Shown here: in pieces, positions 8,791-17,180 of the stretch | Layout: each line of letters starts with the position of its first letter | How positions within the stretch are numbered: the stretch's first letter is position 1 | From: Rhodocyclaceae bacterium | Lineage (GTDB): Bacteria; Pseudomonadota; Gammaproteobacteria; Burkholderiales; Rhodocyclaceae | DNA length: 50,339 nt | Assembly: GCA_026646875.1 (NCBI GenBank) | Contig: JAPKHL010000011.1 | Location: forward strand, 1 to 50,339 | Direction: 5' to 3' | Made by a program: the position numbers and the translations under genes | The notes under the pieces: generated by a model | Told to the model about the DNA's origin: nothing | Database searches by the model: none | What the model saw: only the letters and a program-made list of their open reading frames with translations

Positions 8791-8878
8791 CATGCACGGA
8801 AGGAGCAAGGCCGCACCCCCCGAAATTTGCTAAGATCGAAGCGCAGCGCACGTGATCAACACGCCCGGGAGCCCTGAA

Positions 8879-9352
8879 ATGACGCACGATCCATCCGCCA
8901 GCGATCCGATGAGTTTCATGAAGAACATGTGGGGCAACATGGGCTTTTCCCTGCCGGGAATGGTGGCGCCCACCTTCGATGTCGAGGAGCTGGAGAAGCG
9001 CATCAGCGACCTCAAGGCCGTCGAGGGCTGGCTGAAGATGAACCTGTCGATGCTGCAGATGACCATCCAGGGGCTGGAGATGCAGTGCGTCACGCTCAAC
9101 GCGGTGCGCACGATGGGTCAGATGGCGGCCCAGCAGGGCGCCGGTGGCGACGTTCCTCCTGCCGGCGCGGCGGCGGGGAGCGCATCCGACGCACCGCAGG
9201 GCACTCCGTCCGAAACCCCTCCCCTGTGGCCGTGGACGCTGATGCAGCAGATGCAGGAGCAGATGCAGCAGGCCGCAACGGCCCCGCCCGCACCGCCGGC
9301 ACCGGAAAAACCGGCGGGCGGTGGCGGCCGGAAGACGCGCAAATCGACCTGA
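8879..9352 (+). CDS. phaM: PhaM-like polyhydroxyalkanoate granule regulatory protein
   Basis: 157 residues. The core MSFMKNMWGNMGFSLPGMVA followed by PTFDVEELEKRISDLKAVEG and WLKMNLSMLQMTIQGLEMQ is the signature of the betaproteobacterial PhaM family. In Ralstonia eutropha PhaM activates PHA synthase PhaC1 and tethers granules to the nucleoid. The tail (after about 80) is Ala/Pro/Gln-rich and ends in a short basic patch, GGGGRKTRKST, much shorter than the lysine-rich histone-like tail described for R. eutropha PhaM; DNA binding may be weaker. The ATG at 8879 is chosen over an in-frame GTG at 8852 because GGGAG lies 7 bp before it. A TAAGAT at 8831-8836 may be its -10. No other PHA gene is nearby. 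Confidence 0.85.
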   Translation: MTHDPSASDPMSFMKNMWGNMGFSLPGMVAPTFDVEELEKRISDLKAVEGWLKMNLSMLQMTIQGLEMQCVTLNAVRTMGQMAAQQGAGGDVPPAGAAAGSASDAPQGTPSETPPLWPWTLMQQMQEQMQQAATAPPAPPAPEKPAGGGGRKTRKST

Positions 9353-9381
9353 TCGCGAGCCCCCTCCCGCTGCCCCCCCGC

Positions 9382-10287
9382 CTAAACAGCCCGTCCGGCC
9401 AGCCAGGCCGCCCACAGCGGCAGGGTCAGCATCGAGCCAAGCGTCGATGCAGAGATCAGCCAAGCCACGCTGGCCCCGTCCCCGCCCATGCGCATCGCCA
9501 GAATGTAGGCGGACGATGCCGTCGGCAGGGCGGCAAACAGGACCACCACTGCCAGATAGACCCCGTCGAGCCCGCAGGCCAGACCAACCAGCGCGGCGAT
9601 CGTCGGCACGGCGCACAGTTTCACGCCCAGCAGCCACAGCGCCGGCAGGCGGACACCGTTCGGGCCGCGTAGCCGCAGCGCGGCGCCAACCGCCAGCAGG
9701 CCGAGCGCGATCGAAGCATCCGCCAGTCGCCCGAGGAAGATCTGGAGCGGACGGGGCGGCACGAATCCAGCGAGGTTGAGCAACAGGCCGGCCAGCGTCG
9801 CCCAGATCAGCGGATTGCGCGCGATCTCTCGCCAGACACCGCTATCGCTGTGGCGCGCCAGCATCCACACCGAGGTCAGGTTGGCGAAGGGCACCGCCAC
9901 GCCGACGATCAATCCCATCGTGGCGATGCCGGCATCGCCGAACAGCAACCCGGCCACCGCCAGCCCGATATAGGAATTGAAGCGGTAGCCGCACTGGAAG
10001 ATCGACGCGAAGGTCAGCGGCGGCATGCCGCGCAGGAAGCGCAGGGGGTAGCCGAGCAGCATGCCGCCGGCCAGCGCGACCAGCGCGGTGAACAGCAGGG
10101 GTGCGGCGGCAGCGAGGTCGAGCCGCGTGCGGACGATGGCATTGACCAGCAGGGCGGGGAACAGGATGAAATAGACGAGCTTCTCGAGGCCGCTCCAGAA
10201 GTGGTCCCCGAGGTGCATCCAGCGGCGGAGGGCCGTGCCCAGCAGAATCAGGACGAAATCGGGGAGCAGCAGGAGCGCGGTGGTCAT
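9382..10287 (-). CDS. AEC (auxin efflux carrier) family transporter
   Basis: 301 residues, almost entirely hydrophobic, with about ten transmembrane segments in two halves of five and the family pattern LVYFILFPALLVNAIV near the N-terminus. AEC proteins move carboxylates such as malate, malonate or small organic acids; the substrate cannot be read from sequence. It lies 26 bp downstream of the racemase-type gene on the same strand, so it may share its transcript and move an acid related to that pathway. A TAAAAT at 10301-10296 on this strand could also give an independent start. Confidence 0.87.
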   Translation of the reverse strand: MTTALLLLPDFVLILLGTALRRWMHLGDHFWSGLEKLVYFILFPALLVNAIVRTRLDLAAAAPLLFTALVALAGGMLLGYPLRFLRGMPPLTFASIFQCGYRFNSYIGLAVAGLLFGDAGIATMGLIVGVAVPFANLTSVWMLARHSDSGVWREIARNPLIWATLAGLLLNLAGFVPPRPLQIFLGRLADASIALGLLAVGAALRLRGPNGVRLPALWLLGVKLCAVPTIAALVGLACGLDGVYLAVVVLFAALPTASSAYILAMRMGGDGASVAWLISASTLGSMLTLPLWAAWLAGRAV

Positions 10288-10313
10288 CCCCGCATTTTAC
10301 CGGCCCCCCGGAC

Positions 10314-11498
10314 TCAGACGATTGCGGCTTTCCGCAACGCCGCCACTGCGGCCTCGTCGTAACCGGCCTCGCGCAGGATTTCTCCGCTATGCTCGCCGGG
10401 CGCAGGCGCCGCCCGCGCGACCGCGAAGCGCCAGCCGGAAAGCTTGAGCGGCGGAGCGTACTGCGTGATTCCGTCGGCCCGGACGCTCATCCCGCGTGCG
10501 ACGAAATGCGGATGCGTCAGCGCCTCGGCCACGTCGAGCACCGGCGTCACGCAGCAGTCCTCGCCAGCGAAGCGCGCGCACCAGTCGGCCTGCGTGCGGG
10601 CAGCGAAGCAGGCCGCAATCGCGGCGCGCAGATCCGTCGCCCGCGCCCCGCGCTCGCCATGCCGGGCATGCCAGTCGGGACGTCCGAGCACGTCGCAGAA
10701 GCGCATCCAGAATTTCTCCTCGAGCGCGGCGACGGCCATGTAGCGGTGATCGGCCGTGGCGTAGACGGCGTACGCCGGATCGTCGCCGGTCAGCCAGTCT
10801 TCGCCGCGCGGCCGCAGCCCTCCCCGGCTCTGCAAGGCGAACAGGGGGAACAGCGTGTGGGCCAGCACGGCCTCGCTCATCGCCACATCGATGAAGCGGC
10901 CACGGCCGCTGCGGCGGGCATCGAAGAGCGCGGCGAGGATGCCCATCACGGCGGTCATCCCCCCACCCAGCAGATCGCCGATCTGCAGGTTGGGAATCGC
11001 CGGCGGCCCGCCGGCCGTACCGATCTGGTCGAGCGCGCCGCTCAGGGCAAGATAGTTGAGATCGTGACCGGCCACCGGCGCCAGCGGTCCGTCCTGGCCG
11101 TAGCCGGTGATCGCGCAGTAGACAAGACGTGGATTGAGGGCGTCGAGTGTCGCGTGGTCGATGCCAAGCCGGCGGGCGACCCCGGGGCGGAACCCCTCGA
11201 CGACCACATCGGCCGTCTCCGCCAGCCGCAGGAAGACCTCGCGGCCCTCCGCCCGCTTCAGATCGAGGCGCATCCCGCGCTTGTTGCGGTTGAGGGCGCG
11301 GTAAAAGACGCTGACGCCGTCCGGGCCCTCGCCCATCGTGCGGGCATAGTCCCCGGCGGCGTGATCCTCGATCCGGATCACGTCGGCGCCGAGGTCGGCG
11401 AGATGGAGCGTCGCCAACGGCCCAGGCAGCAGGCGTGTCAGGTCGAGCACGCGCACCCCGGCGAGCGGCCCGCCGGATGGCTTGGCGTCTTCGCTCAT
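10314..11498 (-). CDS. CaiB/BaiF family protein, alpha-methylacyl-CoA racemase type
   Basis: 394 residues with the family III CoA-transferase fold: GVRVLDLTRLLPGPLATLHL near the N-terminus, NRNKRGMRLDLK and MSEAVLAHTLFPL. GHDLNY (His145) and LQIGDLLGGG (Asp175) are 30 residues apart, the spacing of the catalytic His126/Asp156 pair of mycobacterial alpha-methylacyl-CoA racemase, so epimerisation of 2-methylacyl-CoA is more likely than CoA transfer. Its ATG overlaps the stop of the PaaK-like gene (ATGA, 11495-11498), showing tight translational coupling. Length is typical. The real substrate is not known. Confidence 0.88.
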   Translation of the reverse strand: MSEDAKPSGGPLAGVRVLDLTRLLPGPLATLHLADLGADVIRIEDHAAGDYARTMGEGPDGVSVFYRALNRNKRGMRLDLKRAEGREVFLRLAETADVVVEGFRPGVARRLGIDHATLDALNPRLVYCAITGYGQDGPLAPVAGHDLNYLALSGALDQIGTAGGPPAIPNLQIGDLLGGGMTAVMGILAALFDARRSGRGRFIDVAMSEAVLAHTLFPLFALQSRGGLRPRGEDWLTGDDPAYAVYATADHRYMAVAALEEKFWMRFCDVLGRPDWHARHGERGARATDLRAAIAACFAARTQADWCARFAGEDCCVTPVLDVAEALTHPHFVARGMSVRADGITQYAPPLKLSGWRFAVARAAPAPGEHSGEILREAGYDEAAVAALRKAAIV

Positions 11499-12727
11499 TC
11501 GTAGCTGCGGATGTCTTCGATGACCTTGCCGTCGTTAGGCAGACTTCCGAGCGCGCAGAAAGCCACCTCACCGCGCAGCTTGGTCAGCTCGCGCAGACTT
11601 CCGAGTAGCGCGGCATCCAGCCCGGGCGGCGGTGTCCCCACCTCGCAGCGGAGTGTCATCCTGTCCATGCCGCCGGGGTTATCCACCACCAGTCGCGCCC
11701 GCGCCACCTCCGGATGCCGGCGCAACACATCGGCCACCTGCGAGGGATGCACGAACATCCCTTTCACCTTTGTCGTCTGGTCGGCGCGCCCGAGCCAGCC
11801 CTTGATGCGCCGGTTGGTGCGGCCACAGGGACTGGCGCCGGGCAGGATCGCCGACAGATCGCCGGTGGCAAAGCGGATCAGTGGATAGACCGGATTGAAG
11901 ACGGTCACCACCACCTCGCCGACCTCGCCATCGGGAACCGGCTCGCCAGTTCCCGGACGCACGATCTCGACGAGCACTCCCTCGTCGACCACCAGGCCCG
12001 CGCGCGCCGGTGTCTCGTAGGCGATGCAGCCGAGATCGGCGGTTGCGTACGTCTGATAGGCAGTAACCCCACGCGTCAGCAAGGCGTCGCGCAGGCTGGG
12101 CGGAAAGGCCTCTCCGGAAACCAGCGCCTTGCGCAGGCAGGTGACGTCGGCCGCAATCTCGTCGGCCTTCTCGAGCAGGATGCGCAGGAACGATGGGGTA
12201 CCGCAGTAGGCCTCCGGCCGCAGGTCGACGAGCGCCTGCAGTTGCTGCTCGGTCTGTCCGACCCCACCGGGGAAAACCGTGCAGCCGAGCGCGTGCGCGC
12301 CGGACTCCATGATCCAGGCCCCCGGCGTCAGGTGGTAGGAAAAACTGTTGTGCACCAGATCGCCGGCACGAAAACCGGCGGCGAACATCGCCCGCGCAGT
12401 TCGCCAGTAGTCGCTCTGCCGCCCTTCCGGCTCATAGATCGGTCCGGGCGACGCGAACACGCGGCCGACCTGGCCGCGCCATGCACCGGTAAAGCCACCG
12501 AACGGTCGGGCCACCCGCTGCCGGTCGTGCAGCTCGCTCTTGCGCACTACCGGCAGGGCGGCCAGGGCCTCGCGGCTGCGCACAGCGGCTGGATCGATGC
12601 CGGCGTGCAGCGTGGCATAGGCCGGCGCCTGGGCGCGCGCCTGTGCCAGCAGCTCGGGCAGAGCCGCCATCAAGTCTGCTTCCCGCGCCTCCGGAGCGCG
12701 CGTTTCGAGTGCGTCGAAATATTCCAT
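11495..12727 (-). CDS. PaaK-like (phenylacetate-CoA ligase family) protein with degenerate P-loop
   Basis: 410 residues. The C-terminal half carries PaaK-family landmarks: FNPVYPLIRFATGDLSA, GWLGRADQTTKVKGMFVHPS and the terminal GKVIEDIR lysine. In the N-terminal half, where PaaK enzymes have an SSGTTG-type nucleotide-binding loop, this protein reads VFASPGPIYEPEG, so the Ser/Thr/Gly-rich loop is absent; the YGxTE-type motif is replaced by TYATADLG. Adenylation is therefore uncertain, although a distinct active subfamily is possible. The second ATG (12727) is preferred over that at 12733 because GAGG lies 8 bp before it. It overlaps the racemase-type gene by 4 bp and is preceded by 190 bp in which I see no clear signal. 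Confidence 0.8.
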   Translation of the reverse strand: MEYFDALETRAPEAREADLMAALPELLAQARAQAPAYATLHAGIDPAAVRSREALAALPVVRKSELHDRQRVARPFGGFTGAWRGQVGRVFASPGPIYEPEGRQSDYWRTARAMFAAGFRAGDLVHNSFSYHLTPGAWIMESGAHALGCTVFPGGVGQTEQQLQALVDLRPEAYCGTPSFLRILLEKADEIAADVTCLRKALVSGEAFPPSLRDALLTRGVTAYQTYATADLGCIAYETPARAGLVVDEGVLVEIVRPGTGEPVPDGEVGEVVVTVFNPVYPLIRFATGDLSAILPGASPCGRTNRRIKGWLGRADQTTKVKGMFVHPSQVADVLRRHPEVARARLVVDNPGGMDRMTLRCEVGTPPPGLDAALLGSLRELTKLRGEVAFCALGSLPNDGKVIEDIRSYE

Positions 12728-12924
12728 ATGCATATCCTCGAGCCAAGCGGTGGCACGCCGGGCGAAAAAGGGTGGTCAGTTTCGAGTGACTAGCGAGCGC
12801 TCCGCCCGTAACGGCAAGCTGGCCGCAATCGCAAAGCCGTCTCGCCAAGCAAGACGCGCGACGGCGCCGTGTGCATCCGGCGCACAAGCCGGCAAGCAAC
12901 GCAACATGGCGGGGCGCACTGCGA

Positions 12925-13758
12925 TCACGAGAGCCAGCGCTTGCGGCGGCGGTAGTGCTTCACGTCGCGGAAACTCTTGCGGCCGGCGCTCGACAGGCCA
13001 AGGTAGAACTCCTTGACGTCCTCGTTGGTAGCCAGCTCCTTCGCCTCGCCCTCCATCACCACGCGGCCATTCTCGAGGATGTAGCCGAAGTCGGCGTAGC
13101 GCAGCGCCACCATAGTGTTCTGCTCGGCCAGCAGGAAACTGACCTGCTCGCTGGTGTTGAGGTCGCGCACGATCTCGAAGATTTCCTCGACGATCTGTGG
13201 CGCGAGACCCATCGACGGCTCGTCGAGCAGGATCATCTCCGGCTTGGCCATCAGCGCGCGGCCGATGGCGCACATCTGCTGCTCGCCGCCGGAGGTGTAG
13301 CCGGCCTGCGTCATTCGTCGCTGCTTCAGGCGCGGGAAGTAGTGGTAGACCTTCTCCAGGTTCTGCCGCAGCTCAGCGCGCGAGATGCTGCGCGTGTAGG
13401 CACCGGTCAGCAGATTCTCCTCGAGCGAGAGGTGGGCGAAGCAGTGGCGCCCCTCCATTACCTGGATGACGCCGCGCCTGACCAGCTCGTTCGGCGTCAT
13501 CTGGTCGACGCGCGCGCCCTTGAAGTCCACGCTGCCTTTGGTTACGTCGCCACGCTCGGCGTGCAGCAGATTGGAGATGGCCTTCAGCGTCGTCGACTTG
13601 CCGGCGCCGTTGGCGCCGAGCAGGGCGACGATGCGGCCCTTGGGCACCTCGAGCGAAACGCCCTTGAGCACCAGGATCACGTGGTCATAGATGACCTCGA
13701 TGTTGTTGACGGTGAGATAGCGCTCGTCGGGCGCTGCGTGATGTGTGGTCGTCGTCAT
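12925..13758 (-). CDS. Liv-type ABC transporter ATP-binding protein (LivF family)
   Basis: 277 residues: Walker A GANGAGKST (48-56), signature TSGGEQQMCAIGRALM, Walker B MILLDEPSMGLAP, and the H-loop region replaced by the family-typical LLAEQN. It powers import by the branched-chain/aromatic-acid type transporter encoded upstream. It is longer than E. coli LivF (about 237) because of an N-terminal extension of about 12 residues and a basic tail KSFRDVKHYRRRKRWLS, a tail I associate with LivF proteins of acyl-CoA-ligase clusters. It is the last gene of the ABC operon and is separated from the binding-protein gene by a strong hairpin (13778-13801). Confidence 0.94.
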   Translation of the reverse strand: MTTTTHHAAPDERYLTVNNIEVIYDHVILVLKGVSLEVPKGRIVALLGANGAGKSTTLKAISNLLHAERGDVTKGSVDFKGARVDQMTPNELVRRGVIQVMEGRHCFAHLSLEENLLTGAYTRSISRAELRQNLEKVYHYFPRLKQRRMTQAGYTSGGEQQMCAIGRALMAKPEMILLDEPSMGLAPQIVEEIFEIVRDLNTSEQVSFLLAEQNTMVALRYADFGYILENGRVVMEGEAKELATNEDVKEFYLGLSSAGRKSFRDVKHYRRRKRWLS

Positions 13759-13777
13759 GCCAGGGTTCCCGAAGAAT

Positions 13778-13801
13778 GCCGGCGGAGTTCCCTCCGCCGG
13801 C
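13778..13801 (-). terminator. Intercistronic hairpin after the binding-protein gene
   Basis: A perfect 10-bp GC-rich stem, GCCGGCGGAG/CTCCGCCGGC with loop of 4, sits between the binding-protein stop (13816) and livF (13758). It is followed by only a weak U-rich stretch (ATTCTT), so it is more likely a partial attenuator or 3'-end stabiliser that keeps the binding-protein message abundant relative to livF than a full terminator. Confidence 0.6.
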
Positions 13802-13815
13802 CGGGTCAGTCTCGA

Positions 13816-15147
13816 TCAGCCTTCCTTGCTGCAGTCGCGCGGCGTGATGTTCTTTTCCTTGGCGTACTTGGCGGCCGATTCCTCGATCATCGGGCGAACC
13901 ATCTCGCGGTCGGCATCGATCCAGTCGGAAACCACCTTCCACTGCTTGCCGTCCCACTGCTGGTATTTCACCTTGCCCGACCCCTCATGGTCTTCGCAGG
14001 TGATTTTCAGGTCGGGCATGAAGCCCTCGGCGCCGAGTTCCTTGAGGCGCTTGGCATCGATGTTCAGATGCTCGAAGCCCCAGCGCATCTCCTCGCCGGA
14101 CAGCGGTTTCTTGCCGAACTTGGCCTGTGCCGTGCGGATCGCCTCAACGGTGATGATGCCGTGCACCACGCCACGGTTGTAATACACCGAGCCGACGCGC
14201 GACTTGTCTTCCATGTTGCCCTTGTTCTTCTTGTACACCACGTCCTGGATCGCCTTGATCACCGGGTAGTTGGCGCCGGCCACGTTGAAGCCGGCGGTGG
14301 TGAAGCCCTTGGAGGCATCACCGGCCGGAATGGTGTCCTCCTCGGCACCGGACCACCACACCCCGATCATCTTCTCGCGCGAGAAGCCGGTCTTGGCGGC
14401 CGCCTTGAGCGCCGTCGGATTCATCACCCCCCAGCCCCAGAGGATCACCCAGTCGGGCTTCTCCTGGCGGATCTTCAGCCACTGCGACTGCTGCTCGTTG
14501 CCCGGATGCGCGACCGCCAGCGGCACGAAGGTGAAGCCGTGCTTCTGCGCCTGCTTCTCGAGCACCGCGATGCCTTCCTTGCCGTAGGCCGAGTCGTGGT
14601 ACAGGTAGGCGATCTTCTTGCCCTTCAGCTTGTCGAGGCCGCCCTCCTTGGAGCCGATGTACTTGACCATCGTCGTGGCCTGGCTCCAGTAGGTGGTGAT
14701 CATCGGGAAGACCCAGGGGAAGACGCGCCCGTCGGCGGCATCGGTACGGCCGTAGCCGATGGTGACCATCGGAATCTTGTCCTGCGCGACCTTGTCCAGC
14801 ACCGAATAGGTAATGCCGGTCGACAGCGGCTGGAACACCGAATTGCCGGTTGCCCCCTTCTTCTTCAGGCGCTCGTAGCACTCGACGCCGCGCGCGTTGT
14901 TGTATTCGGTCTCGCACTCTTCCCAGGTCAGCTTGACGCCGCCGACGCCGCCATCGCGCTCGTTGATCAGCGCCATGTAGTCGATCCAGCCGCCGTAGAT
15001 GCCGGAACCGCCGGCCGCATAGGCGCCCACGCGGTAGCTCGGCAGGCCGATGAACTGCTCGGCGGACTGGGCCAGCGCGTCGGCGGCCACCCCGCCCAGC
15101 AGGCCGGCGGCGATCAGGGAAGTGCTCAGGGTTTTACGCATTTTCAT
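13816..15147 (-). CDS. Liv-type ABC transporter periplasmic substrate-binding protein
   Basis: 443 residues with a Sec signal peptide (MKMRKTLSTSLIAAGLLGG and cleavage near ADALA-QS), then a type I periplasmic binding fold of the LivK family. Recognisable segments are GGIDYMALINERDGGVGG-like (here GGWIDYMALINERDGG), YHDSAYGKEGIAVLEKQA and GWGVMNPTALKAA. At about 440 residues it belongs to the larger variant found with acyl-CoA ligase clusters rather than true LivK (about 370). The ATG at 15147 is preferred over an upstream in-frame codon because GGAGGA lies 7 bp before it. It is flanked by livM upstream and a hairpin downstream. The ligand is probably an aromatic or aliphatic carboxylic acid; this is inferred from the neighbouring ligase. 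Confidence 0.92.
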   Translation of the reverse strand: MKMRKTLSTSLIAAGLLGGVAADALAQSAEQFIGLPSYRVGAYAAGGSGIYGGWIDYMALINERDGGVGGVKLTWEECETEYNNARGVECYERLKKKGATGNSVFQPLSTGITYSVLDKVAQDKIPMVTIGYGRTDAADGRVFPWVFPMITTYWSQATTMVKYIGSKEGGLDKLKGKKIAYLYHDSAYGKEGIAVLEKQAQKHGFTFVPLAVAHPGNEQQSQWLKIRQEKPDWVILWGWGVMNPTALKAAAKTGFSREKMIGVWWSGAEEDTIPAGDASKGFTTAGFNVAGANYPVIKAIQDVVYKKNKGNMEDKSRVGSVYYNRGVVHGIITVEAIRTAQAKFGKKPLSGEEMRWGFEHLNIDAKRLKELGAEGFMPDLKITCEDHEGSGKVKYQQWDGKQWKVVSDWIDADREMVRPMIEESAAKYAKEKNITPRDCSKEG

Positions 15148-15183
15148 CAGTGTCTCCTCCAAGAGGTTGTTATGCGAAACGGA

Positions 15184-16251
15184 TCAGTGCGGGAACGGCC
15201 AGAGACGCAACTTCTCCTTGGCGATCTGCCACAGCCTCGCCAGACCGTGCGGCTCCACGATCAGGAAGAAGATGATCAGACCGCCGAAGACGATCAACTG
15301 CAGGTTGGAACTGATGCTCGGCGACAGGAAGCCGCTCAGCCACTCCTGCACCATCACGTCGAGCGCGATCGGCAGCAGCACGATGAAGGCCGCGCCGAGG
15401 AAGGCACCGACGATGGAGCCGACGCCGCCGATGATGATCATGAACAGGATCTTGAACGACAGGTCGAGGTTGAACCCCTCCGGCTCCACGGTGCCGATGT
15501 AGGCGAAGGCGTACAGCGCGCCCGCCACGCCACAGTAGAACGAGCTGACGGCGAAGGCAAGCAGCTTGGTATGCATGATGCGTATGCCGATCACCTCGGC
15601 CGCGACATCCATGTCGCGCACCGCCATCCAGGCACGTCCGACCGAGCTGCGCACCATGTTCTTCGCCGCCAGGGCGAGCAGGACGACAATGGCGAGCACC
15701 AGCAGGTACTTTGCTTCCGGCGAGACGAAGCGGTAGCCAAGGATCTCGATTTCCTGCGCGGTGATGACGCCCGACGAGGAATAGTTGGAGAACCACTCGA
15801 ACTTGGTCAGCGCCCAGACGATGAAGAACTGTGCCGCCAGCGTCGCCACCGCCAGATAGAAACCCTTGATGCGCAGGCTGGGCAAGCCGAAGGCGATGCC
15901 CACCAGCGCCGCGGAGAGACCGCCGAGGGCGAAGGCGACGAGGATGGGCATGCCGTCGATGCGCAGCATGAAGTTGTAGCTGGCGAAGGCGCCCACCGCC
16001 ATGAAGGCCGCCGAACCGAGCGACAGCTGGCCGGCGTAGCCGGTAAGGATGTTCAGCCCGAGCGCGGCGAGCGAGAAGATCAGGAAGGGGATCAGGATCG
16101 CCTTCAGCCAGTACTCGTTGAACAGCACGGGTACGGCCAGGAAGGCGAAGGCGAGGATCAGCAGGACGCCGACGCGGTCCTGGGTGATCGGAAAGATCTG
16201 CTGGTCGGCCGCGTAGCTTGTCTTGAACTGGCCGGCTTCACGATAGAACAT
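15184..16251 (-). CDS. Liv-type ABC transporter permease (LivM family)
   Basis: 355 residues, polytopic, with LNILTGYAGQLSLGSAAFMA and the EAA-like segment GRAWMAVRDMDVAAEVIGIR typical of LivM permeases, ending in a hydrophobic helix FGGLIIFFLIVEPHGLARLW. It forms the membrane channel with the LivH-type subunit encoded 13 bp upstream. An N-terminal hydrophilic segment of about 25 residues precedes TM1. AAGGAGAG lies upstream of the ATG at 16251. The spacing supports one operon with livH and the binding protein. Confidence 0.94.
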   Translation of the reverse strand: MFYREAGQFKTSYAADQQIFPITQDRVGVLLILAFAFLAVPVLFNEYWLKAILIPFLIFSLAALGLNILTGYAGQLSLGSAAFMAVGAFASYNFMLRIDGMPILVAFALGGLSAALVGIAFGLPSLRIKGFYLAVATLAAQFFIVWALTKFEWFSNYSSSGVITAQEIEILGYRFVSPEAKYLLVLAIVVLLALAAKNMVRSSVGRAWMAVRDMDVAAEVIGIRIMHTKLLAFAVSSFYCGVAGALYAFAYIGTVEPEGFNLDLSFKILFMIIIGGVGSIVGAFLGAAFIVLLPIALDVMVQEWLSGFLSPSISSNLQLIVFGGLIIFFLIVEPHGLARLWQIAKEKLRLWPFPH

Positions 16252-16264
16252 GCTCTGCCTCTCC

Positions 16265-17158
16265 TTAAACGCGGTCGATGTGCTTCTCGCCGAACAGCCC
16301 CTCGGGGCGGATCAGCAGGAAGGCCAGCGCCATCACGTAGGGGAACCACGAATCGATGCCGCCGCCAACGTAGCCGCCGAGATAGACCTCGGCCAGCTTC
16401 TCGGTCGACCCGATGATCAGGCCGCCGACGATCGCGCCGGGGATCGAGGTGAATCCGCCGAGGATCAGCACCGGCAGGGCCTTCAGCGCGGTGAAGGTGA
16501 GCGCGAACTGGACACCGTTGCGCGCCCCCCAGATCAGGCCGGCGACCAGCGCGACGAAACCGGCGACAGCCCAGACGATGCGCCAGATGTTCTGCAGCGG
16601 AATGCCGATCGACAGCGCCGCCTGATGGTCGTCGGCCACCGCGCGCAGGGCGCGGCCGATGCGGGTGTACTGGAAGAACAGGGCGAGCAGCGTGACGAGC
16701 AAGGCGGCCACGCCGGCACCGAACAGGTCGAACTTGGAAACGCCGATGTCGGTTGCCTCCAGCAGCCACTGGATGGGCTCGTCCTGGATGCCCAGCTCGA
16801 GACCGCGCACGTTGGCCCCCCAGACTCCTTGCGCCAGCCCCTCGATCACGTAGGTGAGACCGATGGTGGCCATGAACAGCGTGATCGGCGGCTGGTTGAC
16901 CAGCGGCCGCAGGACGATGCGTTCGGTCAGGATGCCGAGCACCACCATCACTGCGAAGGCAAGCAGCAGGGCCAGCCAGAACGGCACGCCGAGCTCCTGG
17001 AAACCGACGAAGGTGAGCGCGGCGGCAAAGACCATGGCCCCCTGCGCAAAGTTGAACACCCCCGATGCCTTGTAGATCAGCACGAAACCGAGCGCCACGA
17101 AGGAATACATCACCCCCGAGAGCAGGCCGCCGATCAGCACCTCGAAAAAGAATCCCAT
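16265..17158 (-). CDS. Liv-type ABC transporter permease (LivH family)
   Basis: 297 residues with LivH hallmarks: GGLLSGVMYSFVALGFVLIY at the N-terminus, ASGVFNFAQGAMVFAAAL, the cytoplasmic coupling loop TRIGRALRAVADDHQAALSI and the conserved GGFTSIPGAIVGGLIIG near the C-terminus. About eight membrane helices. It pairs with the LivM-type permease. The ATG at 17158 has GGAGGAGAG 5-10 bp upstream. It follows livG by 22 bp on the same strand. Confidence 0.95.
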   Translation of the reverse strand: MGFFFEVLIGGLLSGVMYSFVALGFVLIYKASGVFNFAQGAMVFAAALTFVGFQELGVPFWLALLLAFAVMVVLGILTERIVLRPLVNQPPITLFMATIGLTYVIEGLAQGVWGANVRGLELGIQDEPIQWLLEATDIGVSKFDLFGAGVAALLVTLLALFFQYTRIGRALRAVADDHQAALSIGIPLQNIWRIVWAVAGFVALVAGLIWGARNGVQFALTFTALKALPVLILGGFTSIPGAIVGGLIIGSTEKLAEVYLGGYVGGGIDSWFPYVMALAFLLIRPEGLFGEKHIDRV

Positions 17159-17180
17159 ATCCCTCTCTCCTCCGTTCCGC

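Noticed and set aside
8852-8878. Earlier GTG start for the phaM-like gene
   Set aside because: The ATG at 8879 has GGGAG at 7 bp and fits the family; the GTG lacks an RBS.
12871-16416. An 1181-codon open frame on the plus strand opposite the ABC operon
   Set aside because: It is antisense to five well-identified liv genes, its translation is rich in Arg, His, Asp and Gly without domain features, and long antisense frames are expected in GC-rich DNA.
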